A stretch of DNA of 64,000 nt from Synechococcus sp. NB0720_010 (GTDB lineage Bacteria; Cyanobacteriota; Cyanobacteriia; PCC-6307; Cyanobiaceae): assembly GCF_023078835.1 (NCBI RefSeq), contig NZ_CP090898.1:1366045-1430044 (forward strand), given 5' to 3'. Each line of letters starts with the position of its first letter. Position 1 is the stretch's first letter. This document shows, in pieces, positions 1-9,641 of this stretch. A program made the position numbers and the translations under genes. Below the pieces are notes generated by a model. That model made no database searches and was not told where the DNA came from. It saw nothing but the letters and a program-made list of their open reading frames with translations.

Positions 1-177
1 TCCTAGACGGTACGAGGAATCGAGATCAAAAGCGGTCGAATAACAGCTACGTGGACAAATGGAGGAATGGTTGAAAGGGGTAAAGTGTACGAGTTTAGAG
101 GAAGAGATTTCTATGTTATGGCGCCAATAGAGATCCTCATCGCCAGATTTGTCGTAGGAATAAAGAACTCGCAGCAT
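1..177 (-). CDS. Partial glycosyltransferase-like protein (N-terminus only)
   Basis: An open frame of 59 codons runs off the left edge. Its ATG at 177 lies immediately downstream of the TAG (180-178) of the preceding methyltransferase gene, so it is the next gene of the same minus-strand operon. The start reads MLRVLYSYDKSGDEDLYWRH, and a 'FTPFNH' segment follows about 15 residues later. From memory this pattern resembles the first residues of CgeB-like glycosyltransferases in polysaccharide loci, where a Rossmann beta-strand is followed by an FxPFNH segment. Function therefore rests on a weak N-terminal resemblance plus context; most of the protein is outside the window. Confidence 0.5.
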   Translation of the reverse strand, partial: MLRVLYSYDKSGDEDLYWRHNIEISSSKLVHFTPFNHSSICPRSCYSTAFDLDSSYRLG

Positions 178-813
178 CTAGAGTCGCTTGAGAACGAAGT
201 TGTAACTTGGAATCCAATCGAGATTTCGGTATTCTTTGAGAATCCGATGAGACTTAGAAATTTGTCTTCTAAGCTTGCGTAATGGGATGCAGAACGGTCC
301 AATTTCCCAAAAGTGCTGACCATCGCAAAAACGCGGTGTCGTGTCGCTTGGATAGCGAAAGGGATTGGAAATATCAACAACAAGATCAAGACTAAAGAAT
401 GGGCGCTCGGAATGGATGCGGAAGGAATAGTGCTTGCCTGCGACAGGTAGATATAGGATTGTGTACTTTGACAAGGATGAAAGGTCTGCCAATAATGTAG
501 GAAACGCAGAATACTCAATATGTTCTGCGACGTGAGAGAGGATAGAGATGTCGTATTGTTCGCCTGAAATGAGACTGAGCTTTCTGATATCAAGAAGTAT
601 GTCAGGGTTGTTAGACGGTACAACATCTACTGTGGTCAGATTATAGCCACAGTTACGAAGAATGAGTGGCTCAAGTCCTGTCGAGATGCCAATATTTAGA
701 ACAGAAGGCGAATGAGAGTCATGATGCTGCCACAAGAATCTAAGATCATCTAATATATACGATACATTAGTAAAGTTAGCCGTCGTGGCATCATGAAGTC
801 GAGTGATGTTCAT
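178..813 (-). CDS. SAM-dependent methyltransferase-like protein
   Basis: A 211-residue protein with a degenerate class I SAM-methyltransferase fold. A motif I-like segment 'VLNIGISTGLEPLIL' lies near residues 38-52 (the usual D/E-x-G-x-G-x-G is altered to NIGIST). A motif II-like acidic 'TVDVVPSNN' follows, and 'LSHVAEHIEY' near residue 93 matches the 'xxxLEH' motif of type 11 methyltransferases. The ATG at 813 overlaps the stop of the upstream FkbM gene (ATGA), which indicates translational coupling. It probably modifies a sugar, or is a methyltransferase-fold protein recruited to the polysaccharide pathway. The altered glycine motif makes catalytic activity uncertain. Confidence 0.6.
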   Translation of the reverse strand: MNITRLHDATTANFTNVSYILDDLRFLWQHHDSHSPSVLNIGISTGLEPLILRNCGYNLTTVDVVPSNNPDILLDIRKLSLISGEQYDISILSHVAEHIEYSAFPTLLADLSSLSKYTILYLPVAGKHYSFRIHSERPFFSLDLVVDISNPFRYPSDTTPRFCDGQHFWEIGPFCIPLRKLRRQISKSHRILKEYRNLDWIPSYNFVLKRL

Positions 814-1643
814 AGTTTAGTATCCTTGTGGACACAAACGATATTAAATGACTCCTCGGGATAGAGTTCGGGACCCCAATGAGTTGGCGGAAATTGAAAG
901 GTTAGAGGTCTAAGAGACGTGTCGTAGAAGTAATAGCCGAGATCTTCAAGGAGCGTAAAGATATGCTCAGTACCCTGACTAATGGTTTTGCTCCACGCTT
1001 CGGCAACTACAATGGGCTTAAATTGTTGAAGGAGGGTCAAGCCGCTAGATAGAGCCTCTAACTCATAACCATCAACATCAATCTTAATTAAATCTACTTT
1101 TCGCATAGGTGGATCGAGATACCTCAAGACTTCATCAAGGGGTAACAGAAAGGCTCCATCGGTGGTGCTCTGATTGGTGGAGGATGGATGGTTAGAAGAG
1201 GAAGGCCAAATACTCTGCACAGAAGGTGGCAAAAGGCTATTTGCACGAGCGACAAAAGCCTTAATAGGATGGATTTTAAGTGAGGGGTTTTTGGAAATGT
1301 TTCGGGTAAGACGCTCAAAAGCCACAGAAGTTGGTTCTATTGCAATGACGCACCCAGAAGTACCAACGAGGGAAGCCATTGAAAGGGTGTGTGCTCCGAT
1401 ATTTGCACCAATATCAATGGCAACGTCGGAGGGCTTAAGAAGCTTGGCCAGGGCTTGCCGCGTGTCAGGCTCATATCTATCGAGAAATATTAATAGTTCA
1501 ATAAGAGAGGAAAGATCCAGGCAATAGGTTAGGCCATTACGTGAGATAGTAATTTGCTTAAAGGGTCGCAGAGATAAAGCCACCAGCTTGAAGGCAACTC
1601 TGCGCAGGCTTGCGGGCAACGAGTAATACAGAGAATTGATCAT
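810..1643 (-). CDS. FkbM family methyltransferase
   Basis: A 277-residue protein with the FkbM signature: 'DVAIDIGANIGAHTLSMASL' (SAM-binding loop, about residues 73-92), 'IAIEPTSVAFERL' (acidic residue binding the ribose) and the late 'VDLIKIDVDGYELEALSG'-like segment near residue 190 that is diagnostic of the family. FkbM enzymes O-methylate sugars or polyketides. In this context the target is probably a hydroxyl of a repeat-unit sugar. The start is the ATG at 1643. The gene is first in what remains of its operon, because an IS630 relic begins directly upstream at 1686. Confidence 0.85.
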   Translation of the reverse strand: MINSLYYSLPASLRRVAFKLVALSLRPFKQITISRNGLTYCLDLSSLIELLIFLDRYEPDTRQALAKLLKPSDVAIDIGANIGAHTLSMASLVGTSGCVIAIEPTSVAFERLTRNISKNPSLKIHPIKAFVARANSLLPPSVQSIWPSSSNHPSSTNQSTTDGAFLLPLDEVLRYLDPPMRKVDLIKIDVDGYELEALSSGLTLLQQFKPIVVAEAWSKTISQGTEHIFTLLEDLGYYFYDTSLRPLTFQFPPTHWGPELYPEESFNIVCVHKDTKL

Positions 1644-1685
1644 GGGGATAAGTGATTTCAGGTTCTAGAGTGCCGACCAGGAGTA

Positions 1686-2696
1686 TTACGAGCAAAGTCG
1701 CTGACGCATCTCCAGGATTGAGTCCGCCATAGCCGTCGAGTTGAAAGGGGTCATGCTGTTGGGGTAGACGGCTACGACCTGTTCGATTGTGGAAATCAGA
1801 TCTTTGGCGCTGGCACTTGCAGGGCGTATCGCTCGCTGCGAGATGATCCAGTACCGGCGTTCAACCAGGTTGAACCAGGAAGCAAACGTGGACGTGAAAT
1901 GCACGGGGGAACGGGGGGGCAGCGCCAGCCAGCCAAGGGCTTTGGCGTGCTTGTTGGTGAAGGAACTGACCGCCAGAAGATGGATGTCAGGGTCCTTGGG
2001 GATGGGCGTGTGTATTTGCATAAGAATGGTACTACTGGGGACCGTAGCAGTACTTGCAATGGGTGATCACCTCGCCAGTCGCTACATCCAAGGTGGGGGA
2101 CAAGGTGATATGGCAGTGGCGGATGTAGTCCTCGGTAACGCCCTCCGCAAGACCAAGGCGTATGGGCGTGAGCGAGTGGATGCACTCCATCGTGTTGTGC
2201 TGCTGGTTGAGGTATGCGCCAGCGATGTGGCGGGCCAACTCCACAAACAACGGGTGAGTGCAGAGCTTGAAATACTTCTGACAATTGGACTGCTGCAAGA
2301 AGGTCTGCAGGCAGCGATAAAAGATGGATTTAAAGCTGCTGCTAGCACCTGCCAGGGGAGGGGCGTTCCAATGGCTGGCATCAGTGGTATTGCTCTGCAG
2401 AGCCTGGTAGATGGGCTGAGAGATATTGACATCCTCAAAGATACGGGGCCGAACGGTCCTGGGGTCGTCTTGCAGTCCGTGGATGGGCGGAACGATGTAG
2501 CGCTGGCGCAACTTGCCACGGTTGAACTCGTGACGCGAGAGCGATTTGCTACGACAGCATTGCTCTCACAAGCCCTGCAGGGAAGGGTCCGAGCGCCATT
2601 AACGATCGATTGCAGCAAGGTCAGCGATACAGCGAGGCTATGGAGCTGACTGACTGCGTCTGGCGACAGTTCCAGTGGAGCCATGGGTTGAACCAA
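1686..2696 (-). mobile_element. IS630-family transposase relic
   Basis: A degraded DDE transposase whose pieces lie in three frames on the minus strand. The N-terminal helix-turn-helix part ('MAPLELSPDAVSQLHSLA', then 'SNAVVANRSRVTS') reads from about 2681 to 2520. The middle ('HPLFVELARHIAGAYLNQQ', then 'TLDVATGEVITHC') reads from 2511 to 2032. The C-terminal part ('NKHAKALGWLALPP', 'VHFTSTFASWFNLVERRYW') reads from 2021 to 1686. These segments follow the order of IS630-family transposases, and SWxNLVER is the conserved final catalytic block. At least two frameshifts make it inactive. Terminal repeats were not identified. It separates the minus-strand FkbM operon from the plus-strand GT4 at 2804. 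Confidence 0.85.
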
Positions 2697-2803
2697 AGAC
2701 GTGGAGGTCTACAAGAAACCACGAATTCCACTAGCAATCTCCGGGAAGCCGCACTAGCATAAAGGAGAGATCTAAGGAAAAGTCTCACAGGAGGCGCTGC
2801 AAT

Positions 2804-3904
2804 ATGAATAGAAGGCATAAGATTGTAGTGATGTTGACCAGGCTCTCGAACGGTGGGGCTGAGTTGCAGGCAAAACACCAGATTAACGCTCTAGCTGAGC
2901 TTGGGCATCAGGTAACTGTAATAACGCTTGACAAAAGCGATGAGGTGGTCAAGGCCAAGATCCGTGTCTTGTCAGTAGCGTCATTTAAGAATCCGTTATA
3001 CATAGTAGAGTCACTATACTGGATATGGAAGTCAAGGTGCGACTATGTATATACGTTCTTTCGACAGTCGGATGTAGCTGGATTTTTAAGCAAATATATT
3101 TTGTTTAAGAAATGGATAATGGCAGAGAGGAGCTCAAGGCAATGCTATAAGGACTCCAAGCTTGATAAGCTAAGGAGCTGGATTGGATTGAGTGCAGACA
3201 TAATAATCTGCAACTCCAATGCAGGTCATGAGTATTGGGTTGAAAATGGCAAGGACTCGGGGAAGGTAAAGATACTAAGTAACTGCTACCCAAACGAGAT
3301 CGAGCCGAGGAGAGGCGTGGACGGTGATGATAAAGGTAGGAAACAGATTTCACGGCAGAGATTACTGTACATAGGCAGGTGTGAAAATGAGAAGAATATT
3401 TGGCTGCTGCTTTTATGCATGATGGAAAGCTTCCTTAGAAATGTTGATCTGGTGATAATTGGAACGGGCAGTGAGCTAAGGAAGCTGAAAGACTATGTGC
3501 AGGAAAAGGGCGTCGCGAACGTAAAAATACTTGGGCACATGAGTAGTGAGGAAATCAGGCAAGAGCTGGGCGCAGGAGATGTGCTGGTTAGCCTTAGCAG
3601 GTACGAAGGGATGTCGAATTCGGTGGCAGAGGCAATCATCAGACGAATGCCACTGATACTATCGGATATAGAAGGGCACCGAGAAATTACAGGTAATAAG
3701 CTGCAATACGTAGATTGTGCGGCTTCAATACAAGAATGCAGCTGGCAGATTAGAAAGATATATGACGGTGCAAAAGATGGCTCTCAGTACAGAATGGGGC
3801 TCAACGAGATTAGATCGGGCCTGCTAAGTAGAGGAAGCTTGAATAATCACAAAGAGAGCTTGGGTAGAATCCTACAAGACGTACAAGCATGGGATAGTCA
3901 GTAG
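2804..3904 (+). CDS. Glycosyltransferase family 4 (GT-B fold)
   Basis: A 366-residue retaining GT4 enzyme. The N-terminal domain opens with 'IVVMLTRLSNGGAELQAKHQ', the glycine-rich acceptor-side loop. The C-terminal Rossmann domain has 'LLYIGRCENEKNIW' (about residue 188) and 'SLSRYEGMSNSVAEAIIRRMP' (residues 262-282), the sugar-nucleotide E-x7-E region. The ATG at 2804 is preceded by a strong Shine-Dalgarno AGGAGG (2790-2795). It is a plus-strand singleton between two IS relics (IS630 at 1.7-2.7 kb, IS3 at 4.5-5.6 kb), with AT-rich codon use unlike the GC-rich core, so it looks like an isolated remnant of a larger transferred cluster. Donor and acceptor cannot be inferred. Confidence 0.85.
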   Translation: MNRRHKIVVMLTRLSNGGAELQAKHQINALAELGHQVTVITLDKSDEVVKAKIRVLSVASFKNPLYIVESLYWIWKSRCDYVYTFFRQSDVAGFLSKYILFKKWIMAERSSRQCYKDSKLDKLRSWIGLSADIIICNSNAGHEYWVENGKDSGKVKILSNCYPNEIEPRRGVDGDDKGRKQISRQRLLYIGRCENEKNIWLLLLCMMESFLRNVDLVIIGTGSELRKLKDYVQEKGVANVKILGHMSSEEIRQELGAGDVLVSLSRYEGMSNSVAEAIIRRMPLILSDIEGHREITGNKLQYVDCAASIQECSWQIRKIYDGAKDGSQYRMGLNEIRSGLLSRGSLNNHKESLGRILQDVQAWDSQ

Positions 3905-4525
3905 ACACCTAGCAAGAAGCGCTATCAATAATGATAACGCGTCGCTCATTTACAATTAACGAATATTACCTAGGAAAGCAAAAGCCTGAAAATGAGAGTT
4001 GGCAAAAGACTCATACGGCTAAGAAGAAGAGAAAACCTGATTGTACGAGTTCAAATTATCTGAGTCTTGGTCTGATGATGCAGGTCAGCACTTGGGGAAT
4101 CGCATCAGGGATAAATGGATTAAGAGTTTAGAAGCGGAGGTCAACAAGTAGTAGAAAGAGTTCTGCAAGTATCCGGCCCACAGAGAAATCAAACCTGAAG
4201 ATTAACTAGTATAGCGACTCATAACAGACAGGGCGATCAAATGGATATATCGCTAGCCATCGGTTCTCGAGACAGTGGTTGTAGTTGGATGTGAGACTGA
4301 GTTGGGTTAGATCCTATTGCGCACATTGATATCAGCCTTTTCTAAAAGAAACAAGGTGATCAGGAAAGGTCAAAGAGAACGATTGATTATGCCACCGAAC
4401 AAAAGCGACTGAGAGCGAAAGGGATGGGTAGAAGGCAGTGTGGAGATATAGGGGGGCTAGCATTTCTGCACAGGCCCCGTCGGTAACCTCAGAGGAAGCT
4501 AACGCTGCTAGTGGGGGCTCGTCCC
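3905..4525. other. Intergenic stretch, no gene recognised
   Basis: About 620 bases between the GT4 stop and the IS3 relic. A 66-codon frame at 3931-4131 (+) has unremarkable composition and no recognisable motif. No promoter, repeat or RNA structure could be supported. Confidence 0.5.
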
Positions 4526-5565
4526 ATGAGGAAGCGTCGTGCCAACAGTAAAGAATGCAGGGCCGAGTGGCCATGCAACCGATCACCGGACACAAGACGG
4601 TGCCAGATTTCGCCAGTGATCACGCGATGCACTCCAACCGTGTCGGAGAGTGGGAATAGCAGCTGCTGGACGGAGCCAGCGAGCTGCATAGAATGGGCAA
4701 ATAAAACAAGAACAAGGAGGAGACTCAGGCAAAGAAAGCTGAGCTTTTCCAGCAGGTGGGTAGCTCTAGATAGAGCTGGAGTGCCACAGAAGATATCTCA
4801 GGTGCTCTACGCCTATGAGCCGCGCAAAGGAGTCAATCAAGACCGCGCTGAGATCAGCGTTGGTCGACAGTGCGCTCTGCTGGTCTTGCTGCGAACGACG
4901 ATCTACTACCGGAAGGTGCCGGTGTGTCAATCCACGCTGCGATCATGGCAAGGATTGATGGACTCTACCTGGATGATCCCTGCAGTGGCAGCAATGGATT
5001 GCGCGAATAGATGGCAAGAGATGGAATCTCAATGAGCACTGACCATTTTTTCCTACACGTTGTGCAGCGGAAGGGTATACGGGCGATATTGCAGAAAACC
5101 CGAACAACGGATCAAGACACTACATCCTGAGATTCCCCTACCCAGTGGATCTAAGGGAGGTCACAACGGTGAATCAGGAGTCAGCGGCATCATACATCTA
5201 CATCCGACTGCACGAAAAGGCTCCTGGACCTGGTGGCGATCATGGTTCTCCATTCCAGGCATGTTCTTAGACCGAAGCTTCCCGACAGCCTTGAATCGAA
5301 GCTATGCCTGAAGCGTCTGGGAATAGCCCTCAGCAGTTGAAGGAGACGACAGATCGCCAATAAAACCGGGGGACAAAGTCACCTCAATTGATTTCATGGG
5401 ACGATTGGAAGCCGGAAAGATAGGGAACAACGGGTAAGGAAGAAAGTGCTGCTACGACGTCATGATTGAAAAGCTTTGGCGCACCGTCGATTACAAGGAA
5501 GTGTCGATCCATGCCTCAAGCGATGGTTGGGGTGGCTGAGATCAACTTGCAACACTTACCAGGGT
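4526..5565 (+). mobile_element. IS3-family transposase relic (orfA and orfB pieces)
   Basis: Heavily decayed IS3-family coding sequence. The orfA part starts at the ATG 4526 (MRKRRANSKE) and shifts frame to 'ITGHKTVPDFASDHAMHSN', 'QLLDGASELHRMGK' and 'AKKAELFQQVG'. The orfB part follows with 'YEPRKGVNQDRAEISVGRQC' (about 4814-4872), then 'LRTTIYYRKVPVCQSTLRSW', a damaged D/E-bearing stretch, and finally 'IEKLWRTVDYKEVSIHASSD' near 5465-5530, which corresponds to the conserved ERLWRTVKYEEVYL block of IS3 integrase cores. Numerous stops and frameshifts show long inactivity. Terminal inverted repeats are not discernible. It lies on the same side of the GT4 gene as the minus-strand AsnB operon. 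Confidence 0.85.
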
Positions 5566-6149
5566 ATTACTGCCTTATGAGACCAGTCTGGTCGCTGAAA
5601 GGAAAGATGCAGCATAAAATGTTGCCGTAAACCTTTGTTCCCACCTGAAGTCAACGATCTGAGGGGCGAGAAATGTCAAATCAAAGGGACCAGGCTCAGA
5701 AAGGGCAGCCTGCCAGGGCACTAGTGCGTACTATTCATCTCCCCAAAAGAATAGCATATGGAATGATTGGATAGAAAGGCTCAGTGCAAAGAAGAGTAGA
5801 TACGCAAGACAGAAACAGCATAGTGTCCGCGCCACACGTGAACTTGAAGAGCAATCTGCTTTAAAACTAGAGCTTGAGACTAGTAACTGGTAGGAAACCG
5901 TGGAGAAAAAGCGGTAGAGGCTTAAGCCCCAGAATGCTACTGCGCGGCGGGGTAGAGCACTCTATGTACTCTCGCGAAAACTAGGAGGACAGCTTCCAGG
6001 TGAGCCAGGTTAGATCGATTACTCTTAAATAAGTCGCTCAGTAGCGAGAGGACTCCTGATGCAGGCATCGAGGTATATCCGGAGCAAGAACAACTTTGAG
6101 GCATAAGAGTTCGGGAAAAGAATGCCGCAGCATTTAAAAATACAGATAT
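5566..6149. other. Degenerate stretch without a recognisable gene
   Basis: About 580 bases beyond the IS3 relic. A short lysine/glutamate-rich reading frame on the plus strand near 5762-5890 ('NDWIERLSAKKSRYARQ', then 'TRELEEQSALKLELE') looks like a coding remnant with coiled-coil character, but it is closed by stops within about 45 codons and could not be assigned to a family. Confidence 0.3.
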
Positions 6150-7106
6150 TCAAGAAGAAAGGTCTACATAGGAGGTGGAAGGCTTGACTTGTTCAGACAA
6201 GACATAGCGACGCTGAAGGAGAAAACGGGAAATACTTAAGACGCTAGATGGAAGACGGAGAAACGCTACAAGGATTAAGATAAACCTACAAAGTGCTGGG
6301 TTTCGGGTCAAGGCAAAATAGGCAAGCGAGTTAACAGACGAGTTGAAATAGAAAACAAAGCTCATGGGTACTAGGGCGCCTGAAACAGTCTTGTTGAGAG
6401 AGTCTGGAGTATGATAATTGCGACCTCTGGGGATGTAGGTACCAAGGAACTCTGCATATTCAATAACACTGGGCTTCCATTTGGACTTTTCGACAAAGTG
6501 GTCATAGGAAAAGACTGGTGATGAATACTCAGCGAATAGAAATGGCATGAGATTGGCAGCTTGGGACAACTTTGCTTCGAAAGCCCAGGGAGATAACGGG
6601 ATGGAAGCGAGATACGCCAAAGTAGATGACTTCCAAAGGGATACCTGAGTATTGACTCTGTATGGTAAAAATCGGGGGGTTAAACGAATGCGTGGGGAAC
6701 GTGGGTGCTCTAGAGGGCTTGGGAGCGAAGGGCACGGCAAGCGACAAAGACGAAGCACGTCGATATTGAGAGCCAAGAAGTCATCAATAGCTAGACTCAG
6801 TTGAGAGTCATTAACGTGAGCGAGAAGAAAGAAGTCATCAAGAAAGAAGATGAGGTTATCGAAAGGTATCTGCGAGATGTAACAGCAAATGCACTCGGTC
6901 CAGGATAGAGATGGATCTGCAAGAATGAAATCAAAGAGGGGAAATTCACTCTTGTCAATATGGGAAGGGAAGGTGTCCGTTCCCAGGAAGACCTTAAATG
7001 GCAAGAATGGCCAATAGTACTGGAAAGATCGATGTATAAGCGGCCAGGTATCAGAATAAGAAATGCAGCTAGATATAAGAATAGCGGCACGACTGTCATA
7101 TTTCAC
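6150..7106 (-). CDS. Hypothetical protein, possible glycosyltransferase-like
   Basis: I do not recognise this 318-residue protein with confidence. It starts at GTG 7106 with no clear Shine-Dalgarno and is the last gene of the minus-strand operon beginning near 15.6 kb. The N-terminus 'AAILISSCISYSDTWPLIHRSF' resembles the first strand of a nucleotide-sugar-binding domain. 'DNLIFFLDDFFLLAHVND' (about residues 83-100) carries an LDDFF motif like the metal-binding acidic pair of GT-A folds, comparable with 'LLLLEDYFL' segments of uncharacterised proteins in polysaccharide loci. The C-terminus from about residue 245 has hydrophobic stretches ('FILILVAFLRLPSSVLS') that may associate with the membrane. 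A role in repeat-unit assembly is inferred from context only. Confidence 0.55.
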   Translation of the reverse strand: MKYDSRAAILISSCISYSDTWPLIHRSFQYYWPFLPFKVFLGTDTFPSHIDKSEFPLFDFILADPSLSWTECICCYISQIPFDNLIFFLDDFFLLAHVNDSQLSLAIDDFLALNIDVLRLCRLPCPSLPSPLEHPRSPRIRLTPRFLPYRVNTQVSLWKSSTLAYLASIPLSPWAFEAKLSQAANLMPFLFAEYSSPVFSYDHFVEKSKWKPSVIEYAEFLGTYIPRGRNYHTPDSLNKTVSGALVPMSFVFYFNSSVNSLAYFALTRNPALCRFILILVAFLRLPSSVLSISRFLLQRRYVLSEQVKPSTSYVDLSS

Positions 7107-7120
7107 AGGAATAAGAGCGA

Positions 7121-7855
7121 CTAAGAAGGCTTCGAGATCGTAACAAAGTAGCCGTTTGTTGACTCACCTAGCGCAGAAGACGGAATATATTTAAGAATAA
7201 CGATAACAAGATAAGTCACAGCAATCAAGAAATATCTTAATAGGCCAAAGACTTGCTTGCATTGAAGGTACACGATTAGACGACGAAGATCTTGAGCGAT
7301 ATTATCGGCGTATGTTCCGTTGGGCTGAATAGACAAGGACTCGAGCGGAAAAGAGTTCTTCTCAATAAAGGTACTGAAGAAGCATGAACTAAATCCTGAA
7401 TAGTAATAGTGAGGATACATATGATAAAGAGATCTAAACGGTACTGTAATTATAAGCAGACCGCCTGGCTTTAATAAGCGAAGCATCTCAGTGATCGCTT
7501 CAATGGGAGCGAATACGTGCTCAAGGACTTCCGTACAGAGGATAGCATCAAAACTCTGATCACGACAGGGAATAGAGGTGATATCAGAAATGATATCAAT
7601 AGAAGAACCGTAGTCCCAGCTCTCAGACTGGTCGCCAAATGACGCCAAGGGTGAGTATTGACAGAAGTCTTGTGTAACGTATTTAAGGTGAGAAGTATAT
7701 GGCCGGTATGGCTGACAGCCTGCGCCAACATCAAGCAAGGATGAGCCTTGACGAAGACTTTGCAATTGACCAATAACCCAGTCGTGCTGGTTCAAAGAGG
7801 GCTCGCGCCCTGGGAGGGTATTCAGGAAGGCTTTGAGAGAAATAGAGGAGATCAT
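7121..7855 (-). CDS. Class I SAM-dependent methyltransferase (type 11)
   Basis: About 244 residues. SAM motif I is 'SSLLDVGAGCQPYRPY' (about residues 38-53). 'SFDAILCTEVLEHVFAPIEA' (near residues 104-123) is the type 11 motif, and 'LLKPGGLLIITVPF' is the following strand. The C-terminal 50 residues include a hydrophobic helix ('YFLIAVTYLVIVILKYI'), so the protein may be membrane-associated. The ATG at 7855 overlaps the FkbM stop (TGATG); an in-frame GTG one codon upstream at 7858 is an alternative start. It resembles the methyltransferase/FkbM pair at 178-1643 in order and coupling. The likely substrate is a lipid-linked sugar or sugar nucleotide. Confidence 0.8.
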   Translation of the reverse strand: MISSISLKAFLNTLPGREPSLNQHDWVIGQLQSLRQGSSLLDVGAGCQPYRPYTSHLKYVTQDFCQYSPLASFGDQSESWDYGSSIDIISDITSIPCRDQSFDAILCTEVLEHVFAPIEAITEMLRLLKPGGLLIITVPFRSLYHMYPHYYYSGFSSCFFSTFIEKNSFPLESLSIQPNGTYADNIAQDLRRLIVYLQCKQVFGLLRYFLIAVTYLVIVILKYIPSSALGESTNGYFVTISKPS

Positions 7856-8670
7856 CACAGAGCGCGTTTTGTAAAAAAGAAGTTGAAGAGGCCAGTTTTC
7901 TCATAAGATGGATTTTGGCAAAGCATCTCATAATGGAGAATTGGATCTACCGCCGACAAGGTCTCGCCTACAAGGAAAGCACTAAAACCATTAGAGATAA
8001 ACAGATCAAAAGTGGCAAGATAGTTAGGGTTGGGATAGTCTTTGGGATAGTTTTCAAAGAGAGTTATCTCAACGATAAAGTCAATATCGCTGCGCTGAAG
8101 GCTATGTGATGCACCGCGAAGAGCTTCGTACTCGAAACCCTCGATATCGATTTTTAAAAGTGCTGGAAAGAGTTCTAGATTTAGCAGAATCTCGTCAATA
8201 GTAGTAGTTCTTACAGATGCCGAAATGGAGTCTGAAGAACCAGACCAATTAGTGCAAAAAGATGCCGAGGTAGATGCACCATACAGTGAGCGGATCCCGG
8301 AGGTTGAATCTACACCTAGGTTAAGAGTTCGTATATTGTTAAAGCTGTTATAGCGGATGTTTGATGCAAGCATTTTATATGTATATTGGTTTGGCTCAAC
8401 AGAGACAACATCACATCCAAATGATGCAGCCATGAGCGAATAAAATCCAACATTGGCTCCAACATCTAAGAAGGTGGCGTATTGGGGCAGAATTCTCGAA
8501 AGAAGTTCGTATTCACCCTGTTCTTGATGACCTGTTACAAGCACTCGAGGCCCATATACGCGGAAGCCCAGAGGATGCTTGTAGGATGTATAGGAACGCA
8601 GTTGAACCCAGAAGTAACGTAGCCTGTCGATCTGCAGCTTAGGCAGCTTGAAGAAGGTTGCAATAGTCAT
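7855..8670 (-). CDS. FkbM family methyltransferase
   Basis: 271 residues. Motif I is '[20 protein letters not shown]' (about residues 66-85), followed by '[19 protein letters not shown]', and the family-specific '[20 protein letters not shown]' near residues 172-191. These are the classical FkbM blocks (DVGANxG, EP, KIDxEGxE). The start is ATG 8670, which overlaps the upstream SDR stop (8667) as ATGA. It probably O-methylates a sugar of the repeat unit. The differing N-terminal half and low resemblance to the FkbM protein at 810-1643 suggest two separate acquisitions or different substrates. Confidence 0.88.
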
Positions 8671-9641
8671 AGATTCTTATACCATGCAGCGGTGTCGTGT
8701 ATAGCCTTATGATATGGTACCGGCAAGACTGGGACGTACTTATCTAGTAGTAGCTCTGTGAATTTGTATGGTGTAGAGATGTTTCTGAGGCGACGCATGG
8801 TCATGAGTGGGGGACGCCGAGTGAGAGGAAGAAGGGCAAATACTGAAGAAAACAAGGCGACTAACCAGAGAATGGGTACAGGCATAGGAATGGGCTTTTT
8901 AACGCCAAGTGATGACGAGAGATCTACTGCCCATTGATTTATGTCTATAGGCTTATAGTCACAGAGATAGAAGACATTCTGGTTAAGCTCAAGTCTTGAA
9001 AGAAGAAGGGCAACTTGTGATGTCTGGTAAACAAGGTTATCAATATATGAAAAGCTTTTGGGGATAAGTTGCTTCCCATACAAAGGATACAGGCGACGAG
9101 AAAGGAGTCCTAAAAAGGATCTATAATGCTGGGAACAGCCGGGCCCCCATACAGTGGTTGGGCGTAGAATGACATAGTCCATCGACTTACACAGAGAGTG
9201 TACAATATGCTCTCCGATGACTTTTGATGAACCATATATAGTATCTGGACAGTAGTCGCTAGAGGAGACAGGAATATACCCTAGTTTACAAACAAGTTGT
9301 GAGGAAAAGAATAGGCATGCTGCTTGGGGATGAAGGGAAGAAATGGCAGTACAAACATTACGGACGCCTATTGTGTTCGAAAGGTAGTCTTGAAGGGAAG
9401 AACCCTGGAGAATCCGAGTTTCGGCAGCGCAATGAATAAGTAAGTTGATCGAAATTTTCTGAATGGCTGAGTGCAATAGACTGTAGTCTGTAATATCTAG
9501 CTGAAAATGGTGTACGGTGTGCTGAGAAGGAGCTGGCTTTAAGTCAATGGTAAACACATTGCATCCTGAAGAAAGATAGTGACTTCGCAGGGCGTTACCT
9601 AGAAAGCCTTCGCTACCAGTGATAAGGACGTTGTAAGTCAT
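8667..9641 (-). CDS. NAD-dependent epimerase/dehydratase (extended SDR)
   Basis: 324 residues. The N-terminal Rossmann motif is '[16 protein letters not shown]' (GxxGxxG). The catalytic Y-x3-K is in '[14 protein letters not shown]' near residue 135, followed by '[13 protein letters not shown]', the usual strand after the active site. The C-terminal substrate domain contains 'SYIDNLVYQ'. The family includes nucleotide-sugar 4-epimerases, dehydratases and reductases; the exact reaction cannot be read from the motifs. A hydrophobic segment near residue 250 ('[17 protein letters not shown]') is unusual for a soluble SDR and suggests membrane association, as in some lipid-linked-sugar epimerases. 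It overlaps both neighbours by ATGA. Confidence 0.82.

Noticed and set aside
67-282. 71-codon plus-strand frame at the left edge
   Set aside because: Antisense to the methyltransferase and to the partial glycosyltransferase-like gene that starts at 177 on the minus strand.
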